From: JBOCEF01 sp047610385
GTDB lineage: Bacteria; Pseudomonadota; Alphaproteobacteria; Rhodobacterales; Rhodobacteraceae
Reading direction: 5' to 3'
DNA: 64,000 nt
Assembly (NCBI GenBank): GCA_047610385.1
Contig: JBLGAC010000016.1
Span: 1-64,000 of the forward strand
The notes under the pieces were generated by a model. That model was not told the origin of the DNA. It searched no databases and saw nothing but the letters and a program-made list of their open reading frames with translations. Positions 54,474-63,060 of the stretch are shown piece after piece; within the stretch, counting starts at the first letter, position 1, and each line of letters starts with the position of its first letter. A program made the translations under genes and the position numbers.

Positions 54474-56630
54474 ATGACCGACCGCATCGATATCGCAGGC
54501 CTTAAGGTCGCCCAAGAGCTTTTCGATTTCATTGAGACCGAGGCCCTGCCCGGCACCGGCGTGGCATCCGCCGCGTTCTGGGACGGGTTCGGCGGGCTTG
54601 TCGCCAAAATGGGCCCCGCAAATCGCGCGCTGTTGAACACGCGCGACGAAATGCAGGCCATCGTCGATGACTGGCACCGGGCCAACCGTGGCAAGCCGTT
54701 CGATGCGGACGCCTATCAGGCGTTCCTGACCGACATCGGCTATATCGTTCCCAAGGGTGCGGCGTTTGCCGTCGACACCGGGAATGTGGATGATGAAATC
54801 GCCGCCATCCCCGGCCCGCAGCTGGTGGTGCCTGTGATGAACGCGCGCTATGCGCTGAACGCCGCCAATGCGCGCTGGGGATCATTCTACGACGCGCTTT
54901 ACGGCACCGACGCGCTGGGCGATCTGCCGGGCAAGGGCGGGTATGACCCGGCCCGCGGTTCCCGGGTGATTGCCCGCGCCAAGGCGTTCTTGGATCAGGC
55001 CGCGCCGCTGGCGGCCGGATCGCACGCCGACGCAACCGGCTACCGGGTTGAGGGCGGCGCGCTTGTCGTCTCCCTTCCTGCCGGGACCACGGCGCTGGCT
55101 GATCCGACCAAGTTCAAGGGCTGGAACGGGGATGCGGCTGCGCCGACCTCAATCTTGCTGGTCAACAACGCGCTGCACGCCGAAATCGTCATCGACCCGG
55201 CCAGCGTGATCGGCAAGACTGATGCGGCGGGCGTGTCGGATGTGATCCTCGAATCAGCCGTGTCCACGATCATGGATCTCGAAGATTCCATCGCCGCCGT
55301 GGACGCCGAGGACAAGGTCGCCGCCTATCGCAATTGGCTTGGCCTGAACCGCGGCGACCTGTCAGAAGTGATGGAGAAGGGTGGCAAGACCATCACCCGC
55401 GCCCTGAACCCTGACCGCACATGGCAGGGCGCGAACGGCACCGTCACCCTGCATGGCCGCGCGCTGATGCTGGTGCGCAATGTCGGCCTGCTGATGACCA
55501 CGCCTGCCATCCTGACCGCCGATGGCGCGGAAATTCAGGAACAGCTGCTCGATGCGATGATCACCGTGCTGTGCGCTATGCACGACAAGGGCATGAATTC
55601 GCGCAAGGGCTCAGTTTATACCGTGAACCCCAAGATGCACGGTCCGGCAGAGGTCGCGCATGTCGCGGCTGTCTTCGACATGGTCGAGGACACGCTGGGC
55701 CTGACCCGCAACACCGTGAAAATGGGCATCATGGACGAAGAACGCCGCACCACGGTGAACCTTTCGGAATGCATCCGGGCGGCGAAATCGCGGGTGGCGT
55801 TCATCAACACCGGGTTCCTTGACCGCACCGGCGACGAAATCCACACCTCGATGGAGGCTGGGCCGATGGTCCGCAAGGCCGACATGAAGGCCCAGCCGTG
55901 GATCAGCGCCTATGAGGACGCCAATGTCGACGCGGGTCTGGCCTGCGGGCTGCGCGGCAAGGCTCAGATCGGCAAGGGCATGTGGGCGATGCCTGACCTG
56001 ATGGCCGACATGATGGTCGCCAAGATCGGCCACCCCAAAGCGGGTGCCAACTGCGCGTGGGTGCCATCCCCCACTGCCGCCACGCTGCACGCGACCCACT
56101 ATCACCAAGTCGACGTGCTGGCGGTGCAGAACGACATCGCAGCAGGTGGCGCGCGGGCGAAAATGTCCGACATCCTGACCATTCCTGTCGCCGACCGTCC
56201 GAACTGGGCACCCGACGACATTCAGGCCGAACTTGATAACAACGCGCAGGGCATCCTTGGCTATGTGGTGCGTTGGGTGGATCAGGGGGTCGGATGCTCC
56301 AAAGTCCCCGACATCAACGATGTGGGGCTGATGGAGGACCGCGCGACCTGCCGGATTTCTTCGCAGCACATGGCCAACTGGCTGTTCCATGACGTGGTCT
56401 CTGACGATCAGATCATGGAGACGCTGAAGCGCATGGCCGCTGTCGTCGACCGGCAGAACGACGGCGATGCCACCTACACCCCCATGGCCCCCGGATTTGA
56501 TGGCGAGGCCTTCACGGCCGCCTGCGCTCTGGTGTTCAAGGGGGCTGAGCAGCCCTCAGGCTATACCGAACCGCTGCTGCACGCACACAGACTGGCGCTG
56601 AAAGCGCAGATCAAAGGGAAAACCGCATAA
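54474..56630 (+). CDS. glcB: Malate synthase G
   Basis: This 718-residue enzyme joins acetyl-CoA and glyoxylate to malate. Typical blocks are IMDLEDSIAAVDAEDKVAAY (metal-binding acidic residues), LNPDRTWQ, VYTVNPKMHGPAEVAHV, MGIMDEERRTTVNL, and a C-terminal DRATCRISSQHMANWL with the catalytic Asp. AGGAG lies 8 bases before the ATG at 54474; the frame opens much earlier but that part is antisense to pepN. It is divergent from pepN and overlaps glcG by one base. Confidence 0.97.
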   Translation: MTDRIDIAGLKVAQELFDFIETEALPGTGVASAAFWDGFGGLVAKMGPANRALLNTRDEMQAIVDDWHRANRGKPFDADAYQAFLTDIGYIVPKGAAFAVDTGNVDDEIAAIPGPQLVVPVMNARYALNAANARWGSFYDALYGTDALGDLPGKGGYDPARGSRVIARAKAFLDQAAPLAAGSHADATGYRVEGGALVVSLPAGTTALADPTKFKGWNGDAAAPTSILLVNNALHAEIVIDPASVIGKTDAAGVSDVILESAVSTIMDLEDSIAAVDAEDKVAAYRNWLGLNRGDLSEVMEKGGKTITRALNPDRTWQGANGTVTLHGRALMLVRNVGLLMTTPAILTADGAEIQEQLLDAMITVLCAMHDKGMNSRKGSVYTVNPKMHGPAEVAHVAAVFDMVEDTLGLTRNTVKMGIMDEERRTTVNLSECIRAAKSRVAFINTGFLDRTGDEIHTSMEAGPMVRKADMKAQPWISAYEDANVDAGLACGLRGKAQIGKGMWAMPDLMADMMVAKIGHPKAGANCAWVPSPTAATLHATHYHQVDVLAVQNDIAAGGARAKMSDILTIPVADRPNWAPDDIQAELDNNAQGILGYVVRWVDQGVGCSKVPDINDVGLMEDRATCRISSQHMANWLFHDVVSDDQIMETLKRMAAVVDRQNDGDATYTPMAPGFDGEAFTAACALVFKGAEQPSGYTEPLLHAHRLALKAQIKGKTA

Positions 56631-57061
56631 TGGCTTCGATTTCATTGGACCAGGCCCGCACCATCGTCGCCGGGGCATTCGCCCATTCGGCGGCGCACAA
56701 GATCAACCCACTGGCGGTGGCGGTGCTGGATGCCGGCGCGCGTCTGGTGGCCTATGAGCGTCAGGACGGTGCCAGCCCGGGCCGCTATGAGATTGCCTTT
56801 GGCAAAGCCCATGGCGCGGTGATGCTGGGCATGGGCACCCGCGCGCTGATGAACCGGGCTGAGGCGCAGGCGTATTTTGTCGCCGCCGCTGGGGCCGCGT
56901 TTGACGGCAAGCTGATCCCGGTGCCGGGCGGCGTGCTGATCAAGGATGCGGGCGGCGCGGTGATCGGCGCGGTCGGCATTTCGGGCGACAGTTCGGACAA
57001 TGACGAAGCGGCCTGCGTCGCGGGCATTGCGGCAGCGGGGCTGACCGGCGTCACCGGCTGA
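56630..57061 (+). CDS. glcG: GlcG/HbpS-type haem-binding protein
   Basis: This 143-residue protein of the Haem_degrading (GlcG/HbpS) family has LAVAVLDAGARLVAYERQDG, the IAFGKAHGAVMLGMGTRAL helix and LIPVPGGVLIKDAGGAVIGA, ending in the redox-insensitive-looking ISGDSSDNDEAACVAGI. Family members sit in glycolate operons. Its overlap with malate synthase suggests a role in glycolate/glyoxylate use, but no biochemical role is certain. Confidence 0.92.
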   Translation: MASISLDQARTIVAGAFAHSAAHKINPLAVAVLDAGARLVAYERQDGASPGRYEIAFGKAHGAVMLGMGTRALMNRAEAQAYFVAAAGAAFDGKLIPVPGGVLIKDAGGAVIGAVGISGDSSDNDEAACVAGIAAAGLTGVTG

Positions 57062-57084
57062 TCTTTGCCGGGCTTGCAGATGGT

Positions 57085-57113
57085 GGGGCGGTCCTTCGGG
57101 GCCGCCCCTTTTT
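57085..57113 (+). terminator. Rho-independent terminator after glcBG
   Basis: A 10-bp stem GGGGCGGTCC / GGGCCGCCCC with a TTCG loop (one G-T pair) is followed by TTTTT. It ends the glcB-glcG transcript. Confidence 0.92.
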
Positions 57114-57161
57114 GTTTGCGCCGCTGGGCCCAAGCGCCAAGGCATTGCTGGGCTGGGCCGC

Positions 57162-57219
57162 AAAGAAAAACCGACCAGCGATGGCCCTTCCCTTTGGGAA
57201 AAAGGGCTGGGCTGGTCGG
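57162..57219 (-). terminator. Terminator for the DUF465 gene (minus strand)
   Basis: CCGACCAGC at 57171-57179 pairs with GCTGGTCGG at 57211-57219, with a further inner GCCCTT/AAGGGC stem. Read on the minus strand, the hairpin is followed by TTTTTCTTT. It lies 75 bases after the DUF465 stop. Confidence 0.8.
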
Positions 57220-57293
57220 CTCCCTGGTGCCGGGATGACCCGGGCCGCCGCACCCCCCCCCGCATGTGCCCTGGGCGCACGCGGTGGCGGGGT

Positions 57294-57530
57294 TCAGGCG
57301 GTCAGAATGCCGCGGATTTCATCAAGCAGCGCAAGCCGCTTTTTGCGCAGCTCCACCAGATGCATATCGTCCATCGGCTGCACATCCGTCTCACCACGGT
57401 GAATTTCGCGGTTCATCTCATGATGCTTGTCGGCGAGCTTGGCGAAATGGGCGTCCGAGAGCTTGCGCGCTGAGATCGCCGCGGCGAATTCGGGCAGCTG
57501 TTCGGAAAGCTCATGGGGCGTGTGGGACAT
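57294..57530 (-). CDS. DUF465 (YdcH-like) small protein
   Basis: This 78-residue, helical and highly charged protein has FAAAISARKLSDAHFAKLAD, KHHEMNREIHRGE and a LVELRKKRLALLDEIRGIL tail, matching the DUF465/YdcH family. Its role is unknown. AGGAGAG lies 8 bases before the ATG. It has its own terminator and is convergent with glcBG. Confidence 0.9.
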   Translation of the reverse strand: MSHTPHELSEQLPEFAAAISARKLSDAHFAKLADKHHEMNREIHRGETDVQPMDDMHLVELRKKRLALLDEIRGILTA

Positions 57531-57688
57531 TCGTCTCTCTCCTGCGTGTCGTGTTCGGTTGAAACGGGTTTAGCCCCCGCGCATGCCCCCCGCCTTGCGA
57601 TGGATCAACTGTGCGGGACAAGTTGGCGCGCGGGCGCTGGGGGCCTATGCTGGGCGGGTATCTTCTTCCCGCTCGGAAAGCTCAACGC

Positions 57689-58429
57689 ATGCATCGTCCC
57701 GTCATCGGCATCATCGGCAACGCGACCATGATCAACGACAGCTACCCCGCCCAGATGGTCGGCGAAGGCAACATGGAGGCCGTGGCCGAGGCCGCCGATT
57801 GCCTGCCGGTGATGATCGCGTCGATGCCGGGGCTGTCCTGCGCTGCTGAGCTGATCTCGGCCTTTGACGGGTTCGTGTTCACCGGCGGGCGCCCCAACGT
57901 GCACCCCAGCCATTATGGCCACGCAGAAACTGAGGGCCACGGCCCGTTCGACCACCGCCGCGATGAGGTGACGCTGGACCTGATCCGCGCCGCGGTGGCC
58001 GCCGGCAAGCCGGTGCTGGGCATCTGCCGCGGGTTTCAGGAAATGGCGGTGGCGTTCGGCAGCACTCTGCACCCGGAGATCCGCGATCTGCCCGGCCGCA
58101 TCAACCACCGCATGCCGCCCGATGGCACGCTGGAGGAAAAGTTCGCCCTGCGTCATTCGGTGGTGCTGGTGGCGGGTGGGCAATTCGCGGCGCTGCTGGG
58201 GACGCATCAGATCATGGTCAACACCCTGCACGGCCAAGGCGTGATCGATGCCGGCCCGCGGGTGGTGATCGAAGGTCGCGCGCCCGACACGACGGCAGAG
58301 GCGCTGGTGATCGAGGGCGCCGCGGGCTTCGCCATGGGGGTGCAGTGGCACGCGGAGTGGCGCGCGACCGGCGATGAGGTGAGTGCGCGGCTTTATGGGG
58401 CGTTCGGGGCGGCGGCGCGGGGGGAATGA
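57689..58429 (+). CDS. Gamma-glutamyl-GABA hydrolase-like peptidase C26
   Basis: This 246-residue class I glutamine-amidotransferase-like hydrolase has the nucleophile Cys in VLGICRGFQEMAVAFG and the His of MGVQWHAEW. FDGFVFTGGRPNVHPSHYG and NTLHGQGV also match the PuuD/C26 family, which splits gamma-glutamyl amides such as gamma-Glu-GABA in putrescine breakdown. The precise substrate is not certain. The ATG at 57689 matches the family N-terminus (RPVIGIIGNA). The stop overlaps the PIN gene start (ATGA). Confidence 0.9.
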   Translation: MHRPVIGIIGNATMINDSYPAQMVGEGNMEAVAEAADCLPVMIASMPGLSCAAELISAFDGFVFTGGRPNVHPSHYGHAETEGHGPFDHRRDEVTLDLIRAAVAAGKPVLGICRGFQEMAVAFGSTLHPEIRDLPGRINHRMPPDGTLEEKFALRHSVVLVAGGQFAALLGTHQIMVNTLHGQGVIDAGPRVVIEGRAPDTTAEALVIEGAAGFAMGVQWHAEWRATGDEVSARLYGAFGAAARGE

Positions 58430-59022
58430 TGGGCTCAAAACTCACGTTCACGCTCGATACAAACTGCCTGATTGCATTGTTTGAGAAAGAGCCTGCCGGA
58501 GATGCGGTTCAGCGCATTTTTAATGCAGCTTTGAGTGGTGAGATAGACGCCGCGATCGTAGCATCAAGCGCTGCGGAGAGGCAGAAAGGCCAACCCTATC
58601 TTGCGAATATAGACGCCTTCAAACAAAGGCTCGCTGCTCATGGCCTCGCAAAAATTCAACTTCTTCCGCCAATGCTGAGATGGGACGTAGGGTTCTTGGA
58701 TCATGCGATCTGGCTCGATGATCAGGTTGAGCGAAGGGAGGGTGAAATTTTCGGAGCGTTGTTTCCGAACCGCCCATTGGAGTGGAGCGATTGGGCCATT
58801 AGCGCTGGTGTGGATATCAACGACACGACGAGCAAAGATTTTGGTGCTTGGAAAAACTGCATAATTGATACGCATATTTTTGAAGCTCACGTTAGGTATT
58901 CTCGGGACGTTTTCGTCACATCTGATCGGAATTTTTTTACAAAGCTCGCACTTCACCCCGTGTTCGGGGATTTCAAAATTTGCACGCCCGCCGAGGCGGT
59001 TGAACTATTCACAGCAAAGTGA
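58426..59022 (+). CDS. Orphan PIN-domain-like protein
   Basis: This 198-residue protein starts with FTLDTNCLIALF (first PIN Asp), and has a conserved Glu in EGEIFGALF. In the last third, IIDTHIFEAHVRYSRDVFVT and SDRNFFTKL match the Asp-His ... VTSDRNF end of PIN ribonuclease folds. The DNA is AT-richer than its neighbours, which suggests recent gain. No partner antitoxin gene is next to it; its ATG overlaps the upstream hydrolase stop. A second ATG at 58429 is possible. PIN proteins are often RNases, but solitary ones may do other jobs. Confidence 0.75.
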   Translation: MMGSKLTFTLDTNCLIALFEKEPAGDAVQRIFNAALSGEIDAAIVASSAAERQKGQPYLANIDAFKQRLAAHGLAKIQLLPPMLRWDVGFLDHAIWLDDQVERREGEIFGALFPNRPLEWSDWAISAGVDINDTTSKDFGAWKNCIIDTHIFEAHVRYSRDVFVTSDRNFFTKLALHPVFGDFKICTPAEAVELFTAK

Positions 59023-59023
59023 A

Positions 59024-59049
59024 AAAGGCGGCCCCTGAGGGCCGCCTTT
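59024..59049. terminator. Bidirectional terminator between the PIN gene and glnA
   Basis: AAAGGCGGCCC-CTGA-GGGCCGCCTTT forms a perfect 11-bp stem with A- and T-rich ends, one base after the PIN stop and 24 bases from the glnA stop on the other strand. Confidence 0.92.
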
Positions 59050-59073
59050 CCATCTCCACCAACCCAAAAAAGA

Positions 59074-60483
59074 TCAGCAGGAATAGTACATCTGGTACTC
59101 GATCGGGTGCGGTGCGTGCTCGAACGCGAAGACCTCTTCCCATTTGAGGGCGGCGTAGCCCTCGATCTGGGATCGGGTGAATACGTCGCCGGCCAGAAGA
59201 TAGTCGTGGTCGGCCTCAAGCGCCTGCAATGCTTCGCGCAAGGATCCGCAGACGGTGGGGATGCCAGCCAGTTCTTCGGGCGGCAGATCATAGAGATCCT
59301 TGTCCGCCGCCTCACCGGGATCGATCTTGTTCTTGATGCCGTCAAGGCCAGCCATCAAAAGCGCCGAGAACGCCAGGTAGGGGTTCGCGGCGGGATCGGG
59401 GAAGCGGGTCTCAACACGTTTGGCCTTGGGCGAATCGGTCCACGGAATGCGGACCGAAGCCGACCGGTTGGCGGCCGAATAGGCCAGAAGCACGGGGGCC
59501 TCAAAGCCGGGGATCAGCCGCTTGTAGGAGTTGGTGGCCGGGTTGGTGAAGGCGTTCAGCGACTTGGCGTGCTTCAGGACGCCGCCAATGTACCAAAGCG
59601 CCTCATCCGACAGGTCGGCATACTTGTCGCCTGCGAACAGCGGCTTGCCATCCTTGTAGATCGACTGATTCACATGCATGCCGGTGCCGTTGTCGCCAGC
59701 GATCGGCTTGGGCATGAAGGTCGCTGACTTGCCGTAAGCGTGGGCCACGTTGTGGATCACGTATTTGTACTTCTGTAGATTGTCGGCCTGCTCCACCAAT
59801 GTGCCGAAAATCATGCCAAGTTCATGCTGGCAGGACGCAACTTCGTGGTGGTGCTTGTCGACCTTCATGCCGATCCGCTTCATGGTCGACAACATCTCGG
59901 CGCGCAGATCATGGGCGGCGTCGGTCGGGTTGACGGGGAAGTAACCGCCCTTGATGCCCGGACGATGGCCCATGTTGCCCATTTCAAAGCTGGCATCGGT
60001 GTTCCAGCTGGCGTCGGCTGCGTCGACCTCAAAGGACACCTTGTTCATGGTGTTTGAGTATCTGACGTTGTCGAACAGGAAGAACTCAGCCTCAGGGCCC
60101 CAGAACGACGTGTCGCCAATGCCGGTGGACTTGAGGTAAGCCTCAGCTTTCTGCGCGGTGCCACGCGGGTCGCGGTCATAAAGCTCACCGGTGTCCGGCT
60201 CAACCACATAGCAGTGGATGCACAGCGTCTTGTCAGCATAGAACGGGTCGATATAGGTCGAGCTGAAGTCGAACATCAGCTTCATGTCGGACTTGTCGAT
60301 CGACTTCCACCCAGCGATCGACGAGCCATCAAACATGAAGCCTTCCGTGAGGAAATCTTCATCGACGATGTCGACGATGCAGGTCACGTGCTGCAAGCGA
60401 CCACGCGGGTCGGTAAAGCGCAGGTCGAGATACTCGATCTCTTCTGTCTTCATCATGTCGAGAATAGTTTTGACGTCGCTCAT
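59074..60483 (-). CDS. glnA: Glutamine synthetase type I
   Basis: This 469-residue enzyme makes glutamine from glutamate and ammonia. FMFDGSSIAGWKSIDKSDM, EAEFFLFD, the metal site FGTLVEQADN, GDNGTGMHVNQSI, SVRIPWTDSPKAKRVETRFP and the adenylylation Tyr in DKDLYDLPPEELAG are all seen, so activity is likely controlled by adenylylation. AGAGGA lies 7 bases before the ATG at 60483. It lies 82 bp after glnB, forming the classic glnBA pair. Confidence 0.98.
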   Translation of the reverse strand: MSDVKTILDMMKTEEIEYLDLRFTDPRGRLQHVTCIVDIVDEDFLTEGFMFDGSSIAGWKSIDKSDMKLMFDFSSTYIDPFYADKTLCIHCYVVEPDTGELYDRDPRGTAQKAEAYLKSTGIGDTSFWGPEAEFFLFDNVRYSNTMNKVSFEVDAADASWNTDASFEMGNMGHRPGIKGGYFPVNPTDAAHDLRAEMLSTMKRIGMKVDKHHHEVASCQHELGMIFGTLVEQADNLQKYKYVIHNVAHAYGKSATFMPKPIAGDNGTGMHVNQSIYKDGKPLFAGDKYADLSDEALWYIGGVLKHAKSLNAFTNPATNSYKRLIPGFEAPVLLAYSAANRSASVRIPWTDSPKAKRVETRFPDPAANPYLAFSALLMAGLDGIKNKIDPGEAADKDLYDLPPEELAGIPTVCGSLREALQALEADHDYLLAGDVFTRSQIEGYAALKWEEVFAFEHAPHPIEYQMYYSC

Positions 60484-60565
60484 CGAAGGTCCTCTCGTCT
60501 TGTCTGTGTCGTTGATTGCGGCAGGCCGGTCTGCGGCTGCCGACCTGTAATGCGTTGCCTTGGCG

Positions 60566-60904
60566 TCAGAGCGCCTCGGGACCTTCTTCGCCAGTGCGAA
60601 TGCGCACGGCCTGTTCGACCGCGGTGACAAAGATCTTGCCGTCGCCGATTTTGCCAGTGCGGGCAGCGGCGATGATGGCTTCGATGGCCGGTTCGACCTG
60701 ATCGTCGTCCAGCACCACTTCGATCTTCATCTTGGGCAGAAAGTCCACGACGTATTCCGCGCCGCGGTAAAGTTCGGTATGGCCTTTCTGGCGGCCGAAG
60801 CCCTTGGCTTCGATGACGCTCAGTCCTTGCACGCCGATTTCCTGAAGGGCTTCCTTCACTTCGTCGAGCTTGAACGGCTTGATGATGGCCTCGATCTTCT
60901 TCAT
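60566..60904 (-). CDS. glnB: Nitrogen regulatory protein PII
   Basis: This 112-residue trimeric signal protein has MKKIEAIIKPFKLDEVKEAL, the T-loop GHTELYRGAEYVVDFLPK with uridylylation Tyr-51, the B-loop ARTGKIGDGKIFV, and a typical C-terminus. It senses 2-oxoglutarate and ATP/ADP and controls GlnA adenylylation and NtrB. GGGAG lies 9 bases before the ATG at 60904. A sigma-54-like box lies upstream. glnA follows on the same strand. Confidence 0.97.
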   Translation of the reverse strand: MKKIEAIIKPFKLDEVKEALQEIGVQGLSVIEAKGFGRQKGHTELYRGAEYVVDFLPKMKIEVVLDDDQVEPAIEAIIAAARTGKIGDGKIFVTAVEQAVRIRTGEEGPEAL

Positions 60905-60987
60905 GGGCGTGCAGCTCCCGTCGTCTTTTGCGCGCCTGACCCGCGGGTGCGCGGTCGGCGTCTTTGTGTGCAGCAGTCCTGAGACTC

Positions 60988-61002
60988 GCAGGATATATGC
61001 CA
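60988..61002 (-). promoter_or_regulatory. Candidate sigma-54-type promoter for glnBA
   Basis: The minus strand reads TGGCAT-ATATC-CTGC, with GG and GC at the spacing of the -24/-12 consensus TGGCAC-N5-TTGC and two mismatches. It lies about 84 bases before the glnB start. In Rhodobacter the glnB promoter can use NtrC with sigma-70 instead, so this is only a candidate. Confidence 0.35.
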
Positions 61003-61132
61003 ACCACGCCGCCCGCGGTATTTCAATGGGGGCACAGTGAGCAGGACGGATGGACGATGTCGATTCTTTGAATATAGCCTAAATATTGGGCAGATTGCTG
61101 ATTTCCTGTGCGTTTGATGAAAGGGGTGACGG

Positions 61133-62734
61133 ATGGTTGACTTGGTGACCGCAACGCAAATGCGGGCGATCGAAGCGGCGGCCATCGCCTCAGGCCGGGT
61201 CACGGGGCTGGAGCTGATGGAGCGCGCGGCGACCGGCGCGATCATGGGTCTGGGGGCCGGGCCGTTCGCGGTGCTGTGCGGGCCGGGAAACAACGGCGGC
61301 GATGGCTATGCGATTGCGCGGCTGCTGGCGGGCAAAGGGGCTCCGGTGACGGTGTTTGAGATGACCAATGCGCCGACAACGCCAGATGCCGCGGTCAATC
61401 GGCGCCGCTGGGTTGCGGATGGTGGCGCGGTCCGGCCACTGGACGACGCAGCGGGCGTGCTGCGCCGCTGCGCGGAGCAGGCGCGCCTGCCGCACGAAGC
61501 ACATGGTGCAGATTTGCCGACCTGCGTGATTGACGCTTTGTTCGGCACCGGGCTGTCGCGCCCGCTGAACGGCGTGGCCGCGGTGCTGGCGCGCATGTCC
61601 TGCGCGGGCGGGTGGCCGTTCACCCTTTGCGTCGATATCCCGTCGGGTCTGTGTGCGGATGCCGGGCGCCCACTTGGCGGCATTGCCATCTGCGCCCAAG
61701 CCACTGTGACCTTTCACGCGCCCAAGCTGGGCCATCATCTGGCCGACGGGCCTGCTTGGTGCGGGCGGCTGCGCGTGGTGGATATTGGCCTTTCAGACAC
61801 TGGCCCGGGCCAGACAGGCGCTGGGCTGATCGATGGGCAGGCACCGGGGTTCATGGCGGGGTTCGCCAAGACCGGTGCTGCGCATAAATACGGGCATGGC
61901 CACGCGCTGATCCTGTCGGGCGGCGTCGGCAAAGGCGGCGCGGCGCGGCTGGCGGCGCGCGGGGCGCTCAGGATCGGGGCGGGGCTGGTGACGTTGGGCT
62001 GTCCGCCTGCCGCGGTGATCGAAAACGCAGGCCGGCTGGATGCGATCATGCTGCGCCCGATTGCCGATGCGGGCGCGCTGGAAAACGCGCTGGCGGACCT
62101 GCGGATCAACGCGGTGGCGCTGGGCATGGGGTTGGGATCTGGCGATCGGTCGGGGCCGCACACCCGCGCGCTGGTGACTGCTGCCTTGTCTGCGGGGCGA
62201 TCCACGGTGCTGGACGCCGACGCGCTGACCGTGTTCGCCGATGATCCTGAGGCGCTGATGTCCCGCCTGCATCCGGGCTGCGTGCTGACGCCGCATATGG
62301 GCGAATTCACGCGCCTGTTCCCGGACATTTCGGCGCGGTTGGCGGTGCCCGCCGATGCAGGCCCCGCCTTCAGCCGGGTGCCCGCCTTCAGCCGGTTGGA
62401 TGCGGTTCGCGCGGCGGCGCTGCGTGCTGGCTGCACGGTGCTGCTGAAGGGTCCCGATACTGTGATTGCGACTGAGGTCGGGCAGGGCAGGACGATCGCC
62501 GCGGTCCATAGCGCAAATTATGATCGCGCGGCGCCTTGGCTGGCGACGGCGGGTGCTGGGGACGTGCTGGCCGGGATCGCCGCTGGACTGCTGGCGCGGG
62601 GCTTTGCGCCCCATGACGCGGCCTGCCGCGCTGCGTGGATCCACACCGAAGCGGCCCGCCTGTTTGGCCCCGGCCTGATCGCTGAGGACCTGCCAGACAT
62701 GATCCCTGGTGTGCTGCGCGGCGACACGTCTTGA
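61133..62734 (+). CDS. nnr: Bifunctional NAD(P)H-hydrate epimerase/dehydratase
   Basis: This 533-residue repair enzyme restores hydrated NAD(P)H. The N-terminal YjeF epimerase domain has MRAIEAAAIASGRVTGLELM and GPGNNGGDGYAIARLL, with DALFGTGLSRP and CVDIPSGLCAD. The C-terminal ADP-dependent dehydratase domain (from about residue 255) has KYGHGHALILSGGVGKGGAA, LDADALTVFAD, CVLTPHMGEFTRLFPD and ATAGAGDVLAGIAAGLLARG. An 18-bp period duplication (62363-62398) repeats AFSR in frame. AAGGGG lies 8 bases before the ATG. It is divergent from glnB. Confidence 0.95.
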   Translation: MVDLVTATQMRAIEAAAIASGRVTGLELMERAATGAIMGLGAGPFAVLCGPGNNGGDGYAIARLLAGKGAPVTVFEMTNAPTTPDAAVNRRRWVADGGAVRPLDDAAGVLRRCAEQARLPHEAHGADLPTCVIDALFGTGLSRPLNGVAAVLARMSCAGGWPFTLCVDIPSGLCADAGRPLGGIAICAQATVTFHAPKLGHHLADGPAWCGRLRVVDIGLSDTGPGQTGAGLIDGQAPGFMAGFAKTGAAHKYGHGHALILSGGVGKGGAARLAARGALRIGAGLVTLGCPPAAVIENAGRLDAIMLRPIADAGALENALADLRINAVALGMGLGSGDRSGPHTRALVTAALSAGRSTVLDADALTVFADDPEALMSRLHPGCVLTPHMGEFTRLFPDISARLAVPADAGPAFSRVPAFSRLDAVRAAALRAGCTVLLKGPDTVIATEVGQGRTIAAVHSANYDRAAPWLATAGAGDVLAGIAAGLLARGFAPHDAACRAAWIHTEAARLFGPGLIAEDLPDMIPGVLRGDTS

Positions 62735-62869
62735 CGCCAAGGCGCATGGGGGATTCGCACCGATACGCTTTTCGACTCGCGCGCCCTGCCGTTCCCTGTT
62801 AGGAAACGCCGAATTCCGACCCGAACGGCTTTGATCAGGCGTTCTGGCGGCGGTTTGGAAGGCGACGCT

Positions 62870-62954
62870 GCGGGCGTGGTGGAACTGGTAGACACGCGAG
62901 ATTTAGGTTCTCGTGCCGCAAGGCGTGGGGGTTCAAGTCCCTTCGCCCGCACCA
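62870..62954 (+). tRNA. tRNA-Leu (anticodon TAG)
   Basis: An 85-base tRNA. The acceptor GCGGGCG (62870-62876) pairs with CGCCCGC (62944-62950), then A and an encoded CCA. The anticodon stem CGAGA/TCTCG holds the loop TTTAGGT with anticodon TAG. A long variable arm and the T-arm GGGGTTCAAGTCCC-type sequence fit tRNA-Leu. It reads CUN codons, mainly CUA. It lies between nnr and tig. Confidence 0.95.
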
Positions 62955-63060
62955 GCCTTCTGATCCCCGGTCGTTGGTTCCGTTGGAATTTCCCGCATGC
63001 AGGGGCGTCTGATGCGCCTCGCATGTCCGGGATTATGCAAAAGTTGATGCGAGGATGAGC

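Noticed and set aside
57611..57688. Longer N-terminus for the gamma-Glu hydrolase
   Set aside because: The extension starts with a GTG, has no family similarity, and the ATG at 57689 matches the usual RPVIGI start.
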